This document shows, piece by piece, positions 11,710 to 22,377 of a stretch of 61,769 nt of DNA (positions are counted from its first letter, which is position 1; the number at the start of each line of letters is the position of its first letter). This DNA is from a beta proteobacterium AAP51 (GTDB lineage: Bacteria; Pseudomonadota; Gammaproteobacteria; Burkholderiales; Burkholderiaceae_C): contig LJHT01000002.1 of the NCBI GenBank assembly GCA_001295905.1, forward strand, positions 1 to 61,769, read 5' to 3'. The notes beneath the pieces are model-generated. The model was not told where the DNA came from. It worked only from the letters and a program-made list of their open reading frames with translations, and ran no database searches. Both the position numbers and the translations under genes were made by a program.

Positions 11710-12621
11710 TCAGCCGGCCCACCCCGCCAAAGGGTGCTGAACCAAGCTGCGGCACATCCGGCCTACCCACGAGGGCGGCAGGTTCTCGAAACCTGCTGCC
11801 GGGTCATCGACCCCGGGTTGAACTTCCGTGCCCACTCTCGAAAAGACCGCGCTGCCTGAACCCGTCATGCGGCTGTTGCCGTAACGGGCCGCGAGCCACG
11901 AAGCAGCCTGCGCCACTTCGGGGCAACGGTCTTCGGCCGGTGGTTGCAGGTCGTTGTGGCCGTAGCCCTCTACGAAACGCTGCACCCAGCTTGCCGGCAA
12001 ACCGCTGCTGCCTGCCTCTTCAGAAGAGCCCTCTACTATACCAGCTTCAGTGTCGCGTCTGAGCAGCGGGTGCGCGAAGATTTCTTTCGTGGGCAAGGCT
12101 GCGGCAGGTTTAACGACCGCATAGCGGCCCTCGGGCCAGGCCATGGGGCGAAGGCGCTCGCCGATGCCCTCGACGAAGGCGTTCTGCCCACCCACGAAAA
12201 AAGGCACGTCGGCGCCGAGTTGCAGGCCGATCTGCGCCAGCCGCGCGCGCGGCCAGTTCAGGCCCCACAGGCGATTGAGCGCCAGCAGCGTGGTGGCGGC
12301 GTCGGAGCTGCCGCCGCCCAGGCCGGCGCCCCAGGGCACGTGCTTGTGGATGTGGATGTCGGCGCCTGCCGTGCTGCCGCTGGCGCTTTGCAGTGCACGC
12401 GCTGCGCGCAGGCAGAGGTCGTCTGCCGGCAGGGCGGGGCCGAGGTCGTGGCGCTGCAGGCGGCCGTCGTCGCGAACTTCCAGGTGCAGGACGTCGGCCC
12501 AGTCGATCATCACGAAAGGCGACTGCAGCAGGTGGTAGCCGTCGGCGCGGCGGCCCACCACGTGCAGGAACATGTTCAGCTTGGCCGGGGCAGGCAGGTC
12601 GTAAAGGGCGCGCAGGCTCAC
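11710..12621 (-). CDS. ispE: 4-diphosphocytidyl-2-C-methyl-D-erythritol kinase
   Basis: A 303-residue GHMP kinase of the MEP isoprenoid pathway. Signatures: LPAPAKLNMFLHVVGRRADGYH at the N-terminus, the GHMP ATP loop WGAGLGGGSSDAA, GADVPFF, and MTGSGSAVF near the C-terminus. About 25 extra residues around EGSSEEAGSSGLPASW make it slightly longer than usual. It is followed on the chromosome by tRNA-Gln and prs. Confidence 0.94.
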   Translation of the reverse strand: MSLRALYDLPAPAKLNMFLHVVGRRADGYHLLQSPFVMIDWADVLHLEVRDDGRLQRHDLGPALPADDLCLRAARALQSASGSTAGADIHIHKHVPWGAGLGGGSSDAATTLLALNRLWGLNWPRARLAQIGLQLGADVPFFVGGQNAFVEGIGERLRPMAWPEGRYAVVKPAAALPTKEIFAHPLLRRDTEAGIVEGSSEEAGSSGLPASWVQRFVEGYGHNDLQPPAEDRCPEVAQAASWLAARYGNSRMTGSGSAVFSRVGTEVQPGVDDPAAGFENLPPSWVGRMCRSLVQHPLAGWAG

Positions 12622-12634
12622 GGGCCGGATTCTC

Positions 12635-13171
12635 TCAGGCCGGTGCGTCGATGCGGATGCGCAGCTGCACGGCCGGCGCGGCGGCGCGGCGCGCCTCGAT
12701 GAAACCTTCGGCCTGCCGCGCGAGGTTCACCTGCCAGCCCAGCTGCTCGAAACCATCGGCAACGGGCAGGTGTTCGGCACCGGCCCAGGGGCGGCCGGCC
12801 AGCCAGCTGGGCAAGGCCTCCAGAGGCAGGCTTTCGCCGAGGGCGGATTGCGACAGGGCTTCCAGGCTGTCGAAGCTGCGTCGGCCTTCCGGCGTTTCCA
12901 GGCCCACCTGGCCGGGCGCCCAGCGCGCGTGGGCGAGGCTGGTGCCCAGCGGCGACACCAGCCGCAGTTCACCGCGTGTGCCGTCGCCGCGCAACTCAAA
13001 CGAAGCGCTGACGCTCTGCGCCGGGCGCGCGCCGCTGGCGTCCACGCGCAGGCTCAGGCGGCCCGTGGTCCAGGGTGTGGTGGGGTCGACGCTGGCCGGG
13101 GTGCTGGCGCAGCCGGCCAGCCAGGTCGCAACGGCCAGCAGGGCTGCACCGGCGCAGCGGGCCGCATTCAC
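12635..13171 (-). CDS. lolB: Outer-membrane lipoprotein LolB
   Basis: A 178-residue lipoprotein with a signal peptide and lipobox LAGC (Cys at about residue 21). The body has the LolB pattern GRLSLRVDASG, SASFELRGDGTRGELRLVSP and LGTSLAHARW. LolB receives lipoproteins from LolA and inserts them in the outer membrane. It overlaps the upstream TPR gene by 4 nt and lies next to ispE, the typical betaproteobacterial order. Confidence 0.88.
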   Translation of the reverse strand: MNAARCAGAALLAVATWLAGCASTPASVDPTTPWTTGRLSLRVDASGARPAQSVSASFELRGDGTRGELRLVSPLGTSLAHARWAPGQVGLETPEGRRSFDSLEALSQSALGESLPLEALPSWLAGRPWAGAEHLPVADGFEQLGWQVNLARQAEGFIEARRAAAPAVQLRIRIDAPA

Positions 13172-15069
13172 AGGTCGACGCGCAGGCGGACAAGCGTTTC
13201 GCGCAGCACTTCGTTGCTGCTGTCGCGCCCCTTGGCTTCGCGCCAGACCTTGCGGGCTTCGTCACGCTGGCCCAGGGCCCACAGCACCTCGCCCAGGTGG
13301 GCGGCGATCTCGGTGTCGGGGCGGGTGGCGTAGGCCTGGCGCAGCAGGCGCAGGGCTTCTTCGTTGTTGCCGAGGCGGAATTCCACCCAGCCGAGGCTGT
13401 CGGTGATGAAGGGGTCGCCGGGCAGCAGTTCCAGCGCCCGCTGCACGAGCTGTTTGGCCTCGGGCAGCCGCAGCTTGCGATCGGCCAGCGAGTAGCCCAG
13501 CGCGTTGTAGGCATGCGCGTTATCGGGCTTGAGCTCGATCACGCGGCGCAGCAGACGTTCCATGTCGGGCAGGCGGTCGAGCTTCTCGGCCATCATGGCC
13601 TGCTCATAGAGCAGGTCGGGGTCGTCGCTGAAGCGTTGGACTGCCAGGGCCAGCACGTCGTAGGCGTCGCGCCAGCGCTTCACATCGCGCATCACGCCGG
13701 CTTCTGCCGTGAACTTGGCGCGCGCGTCTTCGTCGCTTTTTTCGGGCAGGCGCCGGATGAGTTCGCGCGCCTGGCTCACCTGGCCCTGCCGTGCCAGGAT
13801 GGCGGCCCGCCGGGTCTGCACTTCCAGCGCGCGCTGCGGGTCCTGGATCTGGCCCAGATAGCCCTCGGCGGCCTTGAAGTCGCCGCGTTGCTCGGCCGAT
13901 TGGGCCAGCATCAACCAGGCTTGCACCAGACCTTGTTCGGGGCCTGCGGGGCCGTCGTCATCGTCCGGGTCGGTACTGGAAATGACAGTTTCGGCGGCGG
14001 GTGCGGCCCCACCCGGCGCACCACGTGCAGGCTGCGTGGCTACCTGGGGCCGTACCAGCTGCACATAGCGTTGCAGCGCGGCTTCGCCTTCACGCACCTG
14101 TTTCAGCTCGAGGTGCAGGGCCCCCAGCGTGAGGTAAGGCGGGGCCAGCTCGGGCTGCTGGCGAACCAGGGTCTGCAGCTGGGCCACGGCGTCCGGGTAG
14201 CGCTGCGCTGCCATGAGCTGCCGCACATAGGCCATGCGCAAGGGAGGCTCGGCCCTGTCTTGCGCCAGGTAGGTGCGCACCAGGGCCTCGGCTTCGGGCT
14301 GGCTGCGCATCATCTCCATGCCCAGCAGGGCCGGGCCCGGGGCCAGCACTTCCAGCTTCTGCGCCTCGCGCGCCAGGGCCAGCGCGCGCTCGGGTTCGCG
14401 GGCCTGCAGCCATGCCCGGCCCAGCGCCACGCGGCTGGCCACGCGGGTGGCCTCGGCTTCGCGGTAGGGCTTGAGCGCCTCTTCCATCAGGCCCACCACG
14501 GTGCGCGGCTCGCCGGCGCGCTGCAGCAGGCGCGGCAGCGCCGAGATGAGGTCGCCGCGCTCGGCCGCCGGTGTGAGCGAGAGCAGGGCGCGCAGAGGTT
14601 CAGTCACGGCCTCGGGGCGGTTCAGCAGCAGCAGGATCTGCAGCTGCGTGCGTGCGGCATCGGGTGAATCGGCGCGCGCCAGGCGCCATGCGCGCGAGGC
14701 GGCCAGCGCCTGTTCGCCCGCGCGGGCGCGCAAGGCGATGTCGACGGCGCGACGGAACAGCCCTTCGTCGCGCGTGCGGCGCGCGGCGTCCAGCATCAGT
14801 TCGTAGGCGCTGCCGGCGTCGCCGGCATTGAGCGCCATCTCGCCCACGAGCAGCTGGTAGAACAGCCGGTCGTCCATGGCGGAACTCAGCGGGGCCGGCG
14901 TGGCCGCGCCGGGGGCGGTGGCCGCTATGGCGGGGCTGGTGGGTGACTGCGCTGCTGCAGGCGCGACCGAGGCGATGAGGCCGCAGAGCAGGACGGATGC
15001 CCAGACGGTGGCCGCCTGCGTGCGGCGGTGGCTTGAAGGCATCGGTGTTCCCATGGGGTCTGGATTCAT
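13168..15069 (-). CDS. Exported tetratricopeptide repeat protein
   Basis: About 633 residues: an N-terminal signal peptide (VWASVLLCGLIASVAPAAAQ), a low-complexity linker, then TPR-type helical repeats along the whole chain (for example LVGEMALNAGDAGSAYELML and ALGYSLADRKLRLPEAKQLV). There is an acidic DPDDDDGP insertion near the middle. It is probably a periplasmic scaffold; its partner is unknown. Three start codons are possible (15069, 15054, 15042); the last fits the signal peptide best. It is divergent from mutM and overlaps lolB by 4 nt. Confidence 0.85.
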   Translation of the reverse strand: MNPDPMGTPMPSSHRRTQAATVWASVLLCGLIASVAPAAAQSPTSPAIAATAPGAATPAPLSSAMDDRLFYQLLVGEMALNAGDAGSAYELMLDAARRTRDEGLFRRAVDIALRARAGEQALAASRAWRLARADSPDAARTQLQILLLLNRPEAVTEPLRALLSLTPAAERGDLISALPRLLQRAGEPRTVVGLMEEALKPYREAEATRVASRVALGRAWLQAREPERALALAREAQKLEVLAPGPALLGMEMMRSQPEAEALVRTYLAQDRAEPPLRMAYVRQLMAAQRYPDAVAQLQTLVRQQPELAPPYLTLGALHLELKQVREGEAALQRYVQLVRPQVATQPARGAPGGAAPAAETVISSTDPDDDDGPAGPEQGLVQAWLMLAQSAEQRGDFKAAEGYLGQIQDPQRALEVQTRRAAILARQGQVSQARELIRRLPEKSDEDARAKFTAEAGVMRDVKRWRDAYDVLALAVQRFSDDPDLLYEQAMMAEKLDRLPDMERLLRRVIELKPDNAHAYNALGYSLADRKLRLPEAKQLVQRALELLPGDPFITDSLGWVEFRLGNNEEALRLLRQAYATRPDTEIAAHLGEVLWALGQRDEARKVWREAKGRDSSNEVLRETLVRLRVDL

Positions 15070-15087
15070 TCTCACATAATGAGTTCC

Positions 15088-15927
15088 ATGCCAGAGCTGC
15101 CCGAAGTCGAGGTCACGCGTCGAGGATTGGCGGGGCCCTTGCGCGCTGCGCTGGTGACGGGCGCACGCCTGGGCAAGCCCTTGCGCTGGCCCCTGGGCTG
15201 CACGCCGCAAAGCCTGGCCGGGCACCGGGTGGGCGAGATCACGCGGCGCGGCAAGTACCTGTGGTTGCCCTTGCTGCAAGGCGAGGCCGGCGGCGGCGCA
15301 GCCGGTGGTCTGCTGGTGCACCTGGGCATGTCGGGCTCGCTGGCGCTGCAGCCGCAGGCGGCCGAGCCCGGCCCGCACGACCATTTCGACCTGCACACCA
15401 GCGCCGGCACGCTGCGCCTGAACGACCCGCGGCGCTTCGGCGCGGTGGTGTGGTCGCGCTCGCTGGTGGACGAACCGGCCGCCAGCCTGCTGCAGCGCCT
15501 GGGGCCCGAGCCCTTCGACCCCCAGCTCACGCCGATGAGCTTCCATGCGGCCCTGCGGCAAAGGCGCGCGCCCATCAAGGCCGTGCTGCTGGGCGGGGAA
15601 GCCATCGTCGGTGCCGGAAACATCTACGCTTGCGAAGCGCTGTTCCAGGCCGGCATCCACCCGGCGCTGCGCGCCGACCGCATCAGCCGCCCGCGGGCCG
15701 AACGCCTGCTGGCCGCGCTGCGCCTGACGCTGGCGCGTGCGCTCGAACTCGGCGGCTCGACGCTGCGCGACTTCACCGACGTGCACGGCGCCAGTGGCGC
15801 TTTCCAGGCCGAAGCTGCGGTCTACGGCCGGCAGGGGCTGCCCTGTGGGCGCTGTGGCAAGCCGGTGCGGCGCGTGGTGCAGGCCCAGCGCTCGACCTAC
15901 TTCTGCGCCAACTGTCAGCGGCGGTAA
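15088..15927 (+). CDS. mutM: Formamidopyrimidine-DNA glycosylase
   Basis: A 279-residue DNA glycosylase/AP lyase that removes 8-oxoguanine. The start must be 15088, not the ATG at 15079, because the catalytic nucleophile is the Pro directly after Met (MPELPEVE). The H2TH region (GAGNIYACEALF) and the C-terminal zinc finger (CGRCGKPVRRV...YFCANCQ) are intact. The gene is divergent from the TPR gene. Confidence 0.96.
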   Translation: MPELPEVEVTRRGLAGPLRAALVTGARLGKPLRWPLGCTPQSLAGHRVGEITRRGKYLWLPLLQGEAGGGAAGGLLVHLGMSGSLALQPQAAEPGPHDHFDLHTSAGTLRLNDPRRFGAVVWSRSLVDEPAASLLQRLGPEPFDPQLTPMSFHAALRQRRAPIKAVLLGGEAIVGAGNIYACEALFQAGIHPALRADRISRPRAERLLAALRLTLARALELGGSTLRDFTDVHGASGAFQAEAAVYGRQGLPCGRCGKPVRRVVQAQRSTYFCANCQRR

Positions 15928-16046
15928 CGTCTGCCGCAGCTGTGACATCCGGCGTGCAAAGCCGCCCGCGCGGCACGACGGCGGCCTTGAGAGGGATGTC
16001 GGGCCGCTGAACCCTGCGCTAGGATGACCCACGCCACCCTGCAGCC

Positions 16047-18107
16047 ATGACCACGCCCCGTTCCCAGCCGAGCGTTTCGCCCGCCCCGCCCCACAGCCTG
16101 CCGAACGGCCTGGCCCGCAGCCCCATCGCGGACAGCCTGGACGCACTCGCCAGCTGGCGCGCCGAACTCGAGCGCCACGTGGTGCAGCTGGGCCGCTCAT
16201 TGGCCGACCAGGACCTGCTGGACGACAGCGACAGCACGCTGCTGGCCGGCCTGCGTGAACGCCTGGCGGCCGACAAGCTCGTGCTGGCCTTCGTGGCGGA
16301 GTTCTCGCGTGGCAAGAGCGAGCTCATCAACGCCATCTTCTTTGCCGATGCCGGGCGCCGCGTCCTGCCGGCCACGCCCGGCCGCACCACCATGTGCCCG
16401 GTGGAGCTGCGCTTCGAGGCGTCTCTGCCCCCGCGGCTGTCGCTGCTGCCCATCGAGACGCGCCTGCGCGGCCTCTCGCTCACCGAGCTGCGCCCGCGCG
16501 ACGAACACTGGCAGCACGTGCCGCTCGACCCGGCGCAGCCGCAAACGCTGGTGCAGGCGCTGGGCGCGGTCACGCGCACGCAGCGCGTGAGCGTCGAGCA
16601 GGCCACGGCGCTGGGCTTCTGGAGCGACAGCCAGCCCGAAGACAACCCGCCGCAGGCCGAAGACGGCAGCGTCGAGGTGCCGGCCTGGCGGCATGCCGTC
16701 ATCAACTACCCGCACCCGCTGCTGCAGCGCGGGCTGGTGGTCATCGACACCCCCGGCCTGAACGCCGTGGGCGCCGAGCCCGAGCTCACGCTCGGCATGC
16801 TGCCTTCGGCGCATGCCGTGGTGTTCGTGCTGGCGGCCGATACCGGCGTCACGCGGTCCGACCTCGCCATCTGGCGCGAACACCTGGGCCAGAGCAGCCT
16901 GGAACGTTTTGTCGTTCTCAACAAGATCGATGCCCTGGCCGACCCGCTGGCCACGCGCGAAGCGGTGGATGCGCAGATCGAGCAGCAGCGCCAGACCACG
17001 GCCGAGACGCTGGGCGTGGCCAGCGAACGTGTGTTCGCGCTTTCGGCCCGCGAAGCGCTGGCCGCGCGGGTGGAAGGCAACGCGCCCGCCTTGGAGGCCA
17101 GCCGCCTGCCCCCGCTGGAGCTGGCACTGGCTGAACAGCTGCTGCCGCGCCGGCGCCAGCTGCTGGTGCAGTCGGCCGTGGGCGTGGTGCAGCAACTGCG
17201 GCTGTCAGCCACGCGCCGCCTGGCCGACCGCCGCCGCCAGCACGCCGAGCAATTGATGGAGCTGCGCGGCCTGCGCGGCAAGAGCGGCGCCAAGCTGCGC
17301 ATGATGCTGGAGCGCGTGGACGTGGAGGTGGCCGACTTCGAACGCTGCACCGCCCGCCTGGCCGCGCTGCGCGCCGTGCAGGCCAAGATCTTGCGCACCG
17401 TGCTTTCGGGCCTGGGCAGCGACACGCTGCGCTCCGAAGTGGCCGCCATGCAGGCGGCCATGGGCGCCAAGCCGCTGAACCTGGGCGCGCGAGGCGCCTT
17501 CGACACCCTGGTGCTGCGCCTGCGCGCGGCGCTGGCACATTCGCGCAAGCAGGCCGACGAAATGCGGCAGATGCTGGAGGCCAGCTTCCGCCAGCTGAAC
17601 ACCGAGTTCGGGTTCGCGTTTTCGCTCGGCCCCACTCCCGACCTGAAAAGCTTCGAAGCCGAGATCGAGCTCATCGCCCAGAACTATGGGCGTTACCTCG
17701 GCATCTCGCAGGCCTGGCGCATGGCCGCGCCGGGTTTTGCCGAGCAGTTCAGGCGCATGCTGCTTTCCAAGCTGCGCGTGGTGTTCGAGAACGCAGCGGC
17801 CGAACTCGAGCTGTGGAGCAAAAGCGCCAGCAGCCAGGTGGAAGTGCAGCTGAGCGAGCGCCGCCGCGGCTTCATGCGCCGGCGCGAGGCCTTGCAGCGT
17901 GTGCAGGCCGCGGCCGGCGAACTCGAGCAGCGCATCAGCGAAGTGCAGGTGCAGGACGAAAACCATGCCGCGATGCAGCAGCGGCTGGACAGCGTGGCCG
18001 CCGGGGTCATATCGCGCGCGCAGCGGCTGGCGCACGACCCAGCGCCCGAAGTCGCCGAGTCTCTTCAGGCCGCCACGGCCCGCAGCCCGCAGCAGGACGC
18101 CGCTTGA
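16047..18107 (+). CDS. Dynamin-like GTPase
   Basis: A 686-residue large GTPase. The P-loop is in AEFSRGKSELINAIF (about residues 83-97), G3 is VVIDTPGLN, and G4 is VVLNKIDAL. The C-terminal half is predominantly alpha-helical and charged, as in the stalk of bacterial dynamin-like proteins. It is likely a membrane-remodelling or membrane-protective protein. It overlaps mutY by 4 nt (TTGA). Confidence 0.88.
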   Translation: MTTPRSQPSVSPAPPHSLPNGLARSPIADSLDALASWRAELERHVVQLGRSLADQDLLDDSDSTLLAGLRERLAADKLVLAFVAEFSRGKSELINAIFFADAGRRVLPATPGRTTMCPVELRFEASLPPRLSLLPIETRLRGLSLTELRPRDEHWQHVPLDPAQPQTLVQALGAVTRTQRVSVEQATALGFWSDSQPEDNPPQAEDGSVEVPAWRHAVINYPHPLLQRGLVVIDTPGLNAVGAEPELTLGMLPSAHAVVFVLAADTGVTRSDLAIWREHLGQSSLERFVVLNKIDALADPLATREAVDAQIEQQRQTTAETLGVASERVFALSAREALAARVEGNAPALEASRLPPLELALAEQLLPRRRQLLVQSAVGVVQQLRLSATRRLADRRRQHAEQLMELRGLRGKSGAKLRMMLERVDVEVADFERCTARLAALRAVQAKILRTVLSGLGSDTLRSEVAAMQAAMGAKPLNLGARGAFDTLVLRLRAALAHSRKQADEMRQMLEASFRQLNTEFGFAFSLGPTPDLKSFEAEIELIAQNYGRYLGISQAWRMAAPGFAEQFRRMLLSKLRVVFENAAAELELWSKSASSQVEVQLSERRRGFMRRREALQRVQAAAGELEQRISEVQVQDENHAAMQQRLDSVAAGVISRAQRLAHDPAPEVAESLQAATARSPQQDAA

Positions 18108-19129
18108 CGCGGCGCAGCCTGGCCAGCGCTGTCGTCACCTGGCAGCGCGAACACGGCCGCCATGGCCTGCCCTGGCAGGGCACACGCGACCCCTACCGCG
18201 TGTGGTTGTCCGAGGTGATGCTGCAGCAAACCCAGGTGAGCACGGTGCTCGAGTACTACCCGCGATTCCTGGCGCGTTTTCCGGATGTGCAGGCCCTGGC
18301 CGCCGCGCCGCAAGACGATGTGCTCGCGCTGTGGAGCGGCCTGGGCTACTACAGTCGCGCCCGCAACCTGCACCGCTGCGCGCAGGTGGTGGTGGCCGAA
18401 CATGGCGGGCGCTTCCCGCCCAGCAGCGCGGCGCTGGCCACGCTGCCCGGCATCGGCCGCAGCACGGCGGCAGCCATCGCCGCCTTCTGCTTCGGCGAGC
18501 GCGCGGCCATCCTCGATGGCAACGTGAAGCGCGTGCTCACCCGGGCGCTGGGCTTCGAGGGCGACCTCTCCTCCTCGGCCGAAGAAAAACGCCTGTGGGC
18601 CCAGGCCGAGGCGCTGCTGCCTGCCCAGCAGGTGGATGTCTACACGCAGGGGCTGATGGACCTGGGCGCCACCGTGTGCAGCCTGCGGCAGCCGACTTGC
18701 CTGCTGTGCCCGCTGGCAGCGATGTGCGTGGCCCGTGCAGCCGGCACGCCCGAACGTTTTCCGGTGAAGACGCGGCGGGTCAAGCGCGGCCGCCGCCAGC
18801 ACGCCTTGCTGTGGTTGCGCCGCGGCGAGCGCCTGCTGCTGGTGCAGCGCCCGCAGCAGGGCGTGTGGGCCGGCCTGTGGAGCCTGCCTGAATTTGACAG
18901 CACCGAAACGCTGGCAGCGATGACCGCCACCTGGCCCGGCGCTGGCGAATGGCTGCCACCCATCGAGCACGCGCTGACGCACTTCGACTGGCTGCTGCAA
19001 CCGCTGGTGTGGACGCTGCCGGCACGCGCACGCGTGCCGCCAGCGCTGCCCGAAGGCCGCTGGGCTAGCGAAGAAGAAGCCCTGGCGATGGGCCTGCCGG
19101 CCCCGGTGCGCCGGCTGCTGGAGCCGTAA
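18104..19129 (+). CDS. mutY: A/G-specific adenine DNA glycosylase
   Basis: A 341-residue glycosylase removing adenine opposite 8-oxoG, the functional partner of MutM nearby. It has VMLQQTQVSTV, the helix-hairpin-helix LPGIGRSTAAAIAAF with the catalytic Asp in AILDGNVKRV, the Fe-S cluster pattern C-X6-C-X2-C-X5-C (CSLRQPTCLLCPLAAMC), and a C-terminal NUDIX-like domain. A TTG start at 18104 overlapping the preceding stop is the best available. Confidence 0.93.
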   Translation: MTRRSLASAVVTWQREHGRHGLPWQGTRDPYRVWLSEVMLQQTQVSTVLEYYPRFLARFPDVQALAAAPQDDVLALWSGLGYYSRARNLHRCAQVVVAEHGGRFPPSSAALATLPGIGRSTAAAIAAFCFGERAAILDGNVKRVLTRALGFEGDLSSSAEEKRLWAQAEALLPAQQVDVYTQGLMDLGATVCSLRQPTCLLCPLAAMCVARAAGTPERFPVKTRRVKRGRRQHALLWLRRGERLLLVQRPQQGVWAGLWSLPEFDSTETLAAMTATWPGAGEWLPPIEHALTHFDWLLQPLVWTLPARARVPPALPEGRWASEEEALAMGLPAPVRRLLEP

Positions 19130-19174
19130 GCTCGTCGGAGCGACGGCCCGTTGGCCTCTCGAGCAGCCAGCCGC

Positions 19175-19804
19175 TCAGCCGATCACGACCTTCTTGTCGC
19201 GCAGAAAGCCGTCCACCAGCGACAGGCGGATGACCGGGTCGTCCAGTTCCATCAGCTTCTGCTTGGCCGCCATGCTGATGGGCAGCAGTTCGCACCAGCG
19301 GTTGGCCACCCAGCCGGCTTCGTCCAGCCGGTAGGGCGGCGCGAAAGGCACGCGGTCGCCAGCCTGCAGCTTGCGGATGGCTTCGCCCAGGGCCTGCACG
19401 GTTTGCAGCATCGCGGGGCCGGGCAGGCGCACGGTGTCGGGCGGCAGCACGTCGGCTTCTTCCACCACCCACAGGCCGTTGGGGCGCTGCGTGGGCTGGC
19501 TGCGCATGCGAAAACGTGCGCCGCCATGGCAGCGCACGCGCAGGATGCCGGGTTCGTCGGCGTCCACTTCGTCCAGCAAGGCCAGTACGCCCACGTCTTC
19601 CATCTGCACGGCCTCGGCCTGCCGGCCGGCTTCGGTGCCGGCTTTCAGGCACACCACGCCGAAGGGCTGCTGGCTGCGCATGCAGTCGCTGATGAGGTCG
19701 AGGTAGCGCGGCTCGAAAACGCGCAGGCCCAATTGCGCATCGGGGTAGAGCACGGTCTTCAGCGGGAACAGCGGCAGCGGGCGGGGCAAGGCAGCGGTGT
19801 TCAT
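19175..19804 (-). CDS. LON substrate-binding domain protein
   Basis: A 209-residue protein consisting of only the N-terminal domain of Lon protease ([29 protein letters not shown]). No ATPase or protease domain is present. Such stand-alone LON domains are common next to rapZ or mutY in Burkholderiales; function unknown. Its ATG at 19804 overlaps the rapZ stop by 4 nt. Confidence 0.88.
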   Translation of the reverse strand: MNTAALPRPLPLFPLKTVLYPDAQLGLRVFEPRYLDLISDCMRSQQPFGVVCLKAGTEAGRQAEAVQMEDVGVLALLDEVDADEPGILRVRCHGGARFRMRSQPTQRPNGLWVVEEADVLPPDTVRLPGPAMLQTVQALGEAIRKLQAGDRVPFAPPYRLDEAGWVANRWCELLPISMAAKQKLMELDDPVIRLSLVDGFLRDKKVVIG

Positions 19805-20700
19805 TCGCGCGCGTCCAGTTCGCGGTGGCGGACGAGCGTGGCGTAGCGCGTGTCGAAGCGCTGTGCCAGCCATTCCACGCCGTACACCGAACGGTGCTGG
19901 CCGCCCGTGCAGCCCACGGCCACCGTGAGGTAGCTGCGCTGGTCGTCTTCGAAGGCCGGCAGCCAGCGCTGCAGGAAGGTTTGTATCTGCTGCAGCATCT
20001 CGGCTACTTCGGGTTGGGCTTGCAGGTAGGCGGCCACCGGCGCGTCGCGACCGGTCAGCGGCCGCAGTTCGCGGATGTAGTAGGGGTTGGGCAGCACGCG
20101 CACATCGAACACGTAGTCGGCATCCAGCGGCACGCCGTGCTTGAAGGCGAAGCTCTCGAACACCAGCGTCAGCGCAGCGTCGCGTGCGCCCACCATCGAA
20201 CGCACCCAGCTGCGCAGCAGGGCCGGGCGCAGCTGGCTGGTGTCGATGACGGTGGAGATCTCGCGCAGGCCCGAGAGCAGGTCGCGCTCCAGCTCGATGG
20301 CTTCCACCAGCGCGCGCGTGCCGTCGCCGCTGCCGGGCGCGGCCGTCAGCGGGTGCGGGCGGCGGGTTTCCGAGAAGCGGCGCAGCAGTGCGTCGGTGCT
20401 GGCGTCCAGGAAGATCGGGCGGATGCGCACGCCTTCGCCCTTCAGCTGTTCGATCAGCGGCACCAGCTGCGGCAGGGAACCGGCGGTGCGCACATCCACC
20501 GCCACGGCCACGCGGTGCGTGAAGCGCTCGTGTTCCAGGCGCACGAAGTCGCGCAGCAGCTCGGGGGGCAGGTTGTCGACGCAGAAGTAGCCGGCGTCTT
20601 CCAGCGCGTGCAAGGCTACCGACTTGCCCGAACCCGAGATGCCGGTGATGAGGATGAGCTCGTCCCGCCGGCCGTGGTCTAGAGACACCCCTTCGCTCAT
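19801..20700 (-). CDS. rapZ: RNase adapter protein RapZ
   Basis: A 299-residue P-loop protein ([26 protein letters not shown]) with the C-terminal signature [19 protein letters not shown]. In E. coli RapZ guides GlmZ to RNase E and controls glucosamine-6-phosphate synthesis; in other proteobacteria the target is unknown. It is followed by the LON-domain gene, with recN upstream. Confidence 0.93.
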   Translation of the reverse strand: MSEGVSLDHGRRDELILITGISGSGKSVALHALEDAGYFCVDNLPPELLRDFVRLEHERFTHRVAVAVDVRTAGSLPQLVPLIEQLKGEGVRIRPIFLDASTDALLRRFSETRRPHPLTAAPGSGDGTRALVEAIELERDLLSGLREISTVIDTSQLRPALLRSWVRSMVGARDAALTLVFESFAFKHGVPLDADYVFDVRVLPNPYYIRELRPLTGRDAPVAAYLQAQPEVAEMLQQIQTFLQRWLPAFEDDQRSYLTVAVGCTGGQHRSVYGVEWLAQRFDTRYATLVRHRELDARE

Positions 20701-20710
20701 CGTGCCGACC

Positions 20711-22375
20711 TCAAGGCTTGTCTTGCGCCAGCAGCGCCTGTGCGTGCGCGGTACCCGAGAGGCGCTCGCCGCCCAGCATGCGCGCCACTTCGGCCACGCG
20801 CGCCTCGCCTTCCACGGGCTGGATGTGCGAAAGCGTCTGCCGGCCCTTCAGCGCCTTGCTGACGACGAAGTGGTGGTCGGCGCACGCCGCCACCTGCGCC
20901 AGGTGGGTGACGGCCAGCACCTGCACCCGCCCGGTGTGCACGGCGCCCAGCTGCTTCATCAGCCGGCCCACGCTGTCGGCCACGGTGCCGCCCACGCCGG
21001 CGTCGATCTCGTCGAAGATGAGCGTGGGCACCGTGCTGCGCCCGGCGCCCTGCGCCGTGGTGACGGCAATCGCCAGGGCCAGGCGCGAGAGTTCACCGCC
21101 CGAGGCTACCTTGGCCAGCGCGCGCGGGGTGCTGCCGGCATGGCCGGCGACGCGGAACTCGGCCGCTTCCAGCCCGTAGGCCTGGGCTTCTTCCTGCGGC
21201 AGCAGTGCCACTTCGAAGCGCCCGCCGGCCATGCCCAGCTGCTGCATGGCCTGCGTGATGGCCGCACCCATGCGGGGCGCCGCTTTCTGGCGCAGCTTCG
21301 AGATCTTCTGGGCCTCGGTGCGCCAGGCTTGTTCCGCTGCAGCCACGCGGGCCTGCAGGCCTTCCAGGTCGGCGGCGGCCTCCAGCTGTTGAAGCTCGGC
21401 CTGCCAGCCGGCCAGCAGCGCGGGCAGCTCGGCCGGCGTACGGCGGTAGCGGCGCGCCTGCGAGACCCAGGCGCCAATGCGCCCGTCCAGCTCGGCCAGG
21501 CGCTCGGGGTCGGGTTCGCGGTGGCCCAGGTAGCTGTGCAGCGTGTGCGCGGCGTCTTCCAGCAGGGCCTGGGCGTTGCGCAGCACCTCGGCCACGGGGG
21601 CCAGTTCGGCGTCGTAGCGCTGTACCTCGTCCAGCGCGTCCAGCGCGCGCGCCGCCAGCGCCAGCGCCGCGGGTTCGTCTTCAGACAAGGCGTTCAGTGC
21701 CGCGCGCGCGCCGTCCAGCAGGGCCTGGCCGTGGGCCAGGCGCTGGTGCTCGGCGTTCAGGGTGTCCCACTCGCCTTCGGCCGGGGCCAGCTTGCCCAGC
21801 TCGGCCACCTGCCAGGCCAGGCGTTCGCGTTCGCGCTCCAGCGTGTCGCGCTGCTGGCGGGCGGCGTCCAGCTGCGCCTGCGCCTGGCGCCAGGCGGCCC
21901 AGGTGGCCTGCAGCGCCTGGGTGTCGGCGCCGGCCTGTTCGTCCAGCAGCGCGCGCACGGCAGCGGGCCGCGTGAGGCTTTGCCAGGCATGCTGGCCGTG
22001 GATGTCGACCAGGTGCTCGGCCACCTCGCGCAGCTGCGCCAGCGTGGCGGGGCTGCCGTTCACCCAGGCGCGGCTCTTGCCCTGGGCATCGACCGCGCGG
22101 CGCAGCAGCAGCGTTTCTTCGTGCGCGAAGCCGGCCTCTTCCAGCCAGGGCATCAGCGCGGGCGGACAGTCGAATTCGGCGCTCACCTCGGCGCGCGTGG
22201 CACCTTCGCGCACGATGCTGGCCTCGGCGCGCTGGCCCAGGGCCAACTGCAGCGCGTCGATGAGGATGGACTTGCCGGCCCCGGTTTCGCCCGTCAGCAC
22301 GGTGAAGCCCGGGCCCAGCTCCAGTTCCAGTTCGGCGACGATGACGACATCGCGCAGGCTGAGGCGGCGAAGCAT
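20711..22375 (-). CDS. recN: DNA repair protein RecN
   Basis: A 554-residue SMC-like ATPase of double-strand break repair. It has Walker [15 protein letters not shown] near the N-terminus, central coiled-coil segments, signature [13 protein letters not shown] and Walker [12 protein letters not shown]. The start is ATG 22375 ([12 protein letters not shown]), 2 bp after the nadK stop, so the two are probably co-transcribed. Confidence 0.95.
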   Translation of the reverse strand: MLRRLSLRDVVIVAELELELGPGFTVLTGETGAGKSILIDALQLALGQRAEASIVREGATRAEVSAEFDCPPALMPWLEEAGFAHEETLLLRRAVDAQGKSRAWVNGSPATLAQLREVAEHLVDIHGQHAWQSLTRPAAVRALLDEQAGADTQALQATWAAWRQAQAQLDAARQQRDTLERERERLAWQVAELGKLAPAEGEWDTLNAEHQRLAHGQALLDGARAALNALSEDEPAALALAARALDALDEVQRYDAELAPVAEVLRNAQALLEDAAHTLHSYLGHREPDPERLAELDGRIGAWVSQARRYRRTPAELPALLAGWQAELQQLEAAADLEGLQARVAAAEQAWRTEAQKISKLRQKAAPRMGAAITQAMQQLGMAGGRFEVALLPQEEAQAYGLEAAEFRVAGHAGSTPRALAKVASGGELSRLALAIAVTTAQGAGRSTVPTLIFDEIDAGVGGTVADSVGRLMKQLGAVHTGRVQVLAVTHLAQVAACADHHFVVSKALKGRQTLSHIQPVEGEARVAEVARMLGGERLSGTAHAQALLAQDKP

Positions 22376-22377
22376 GG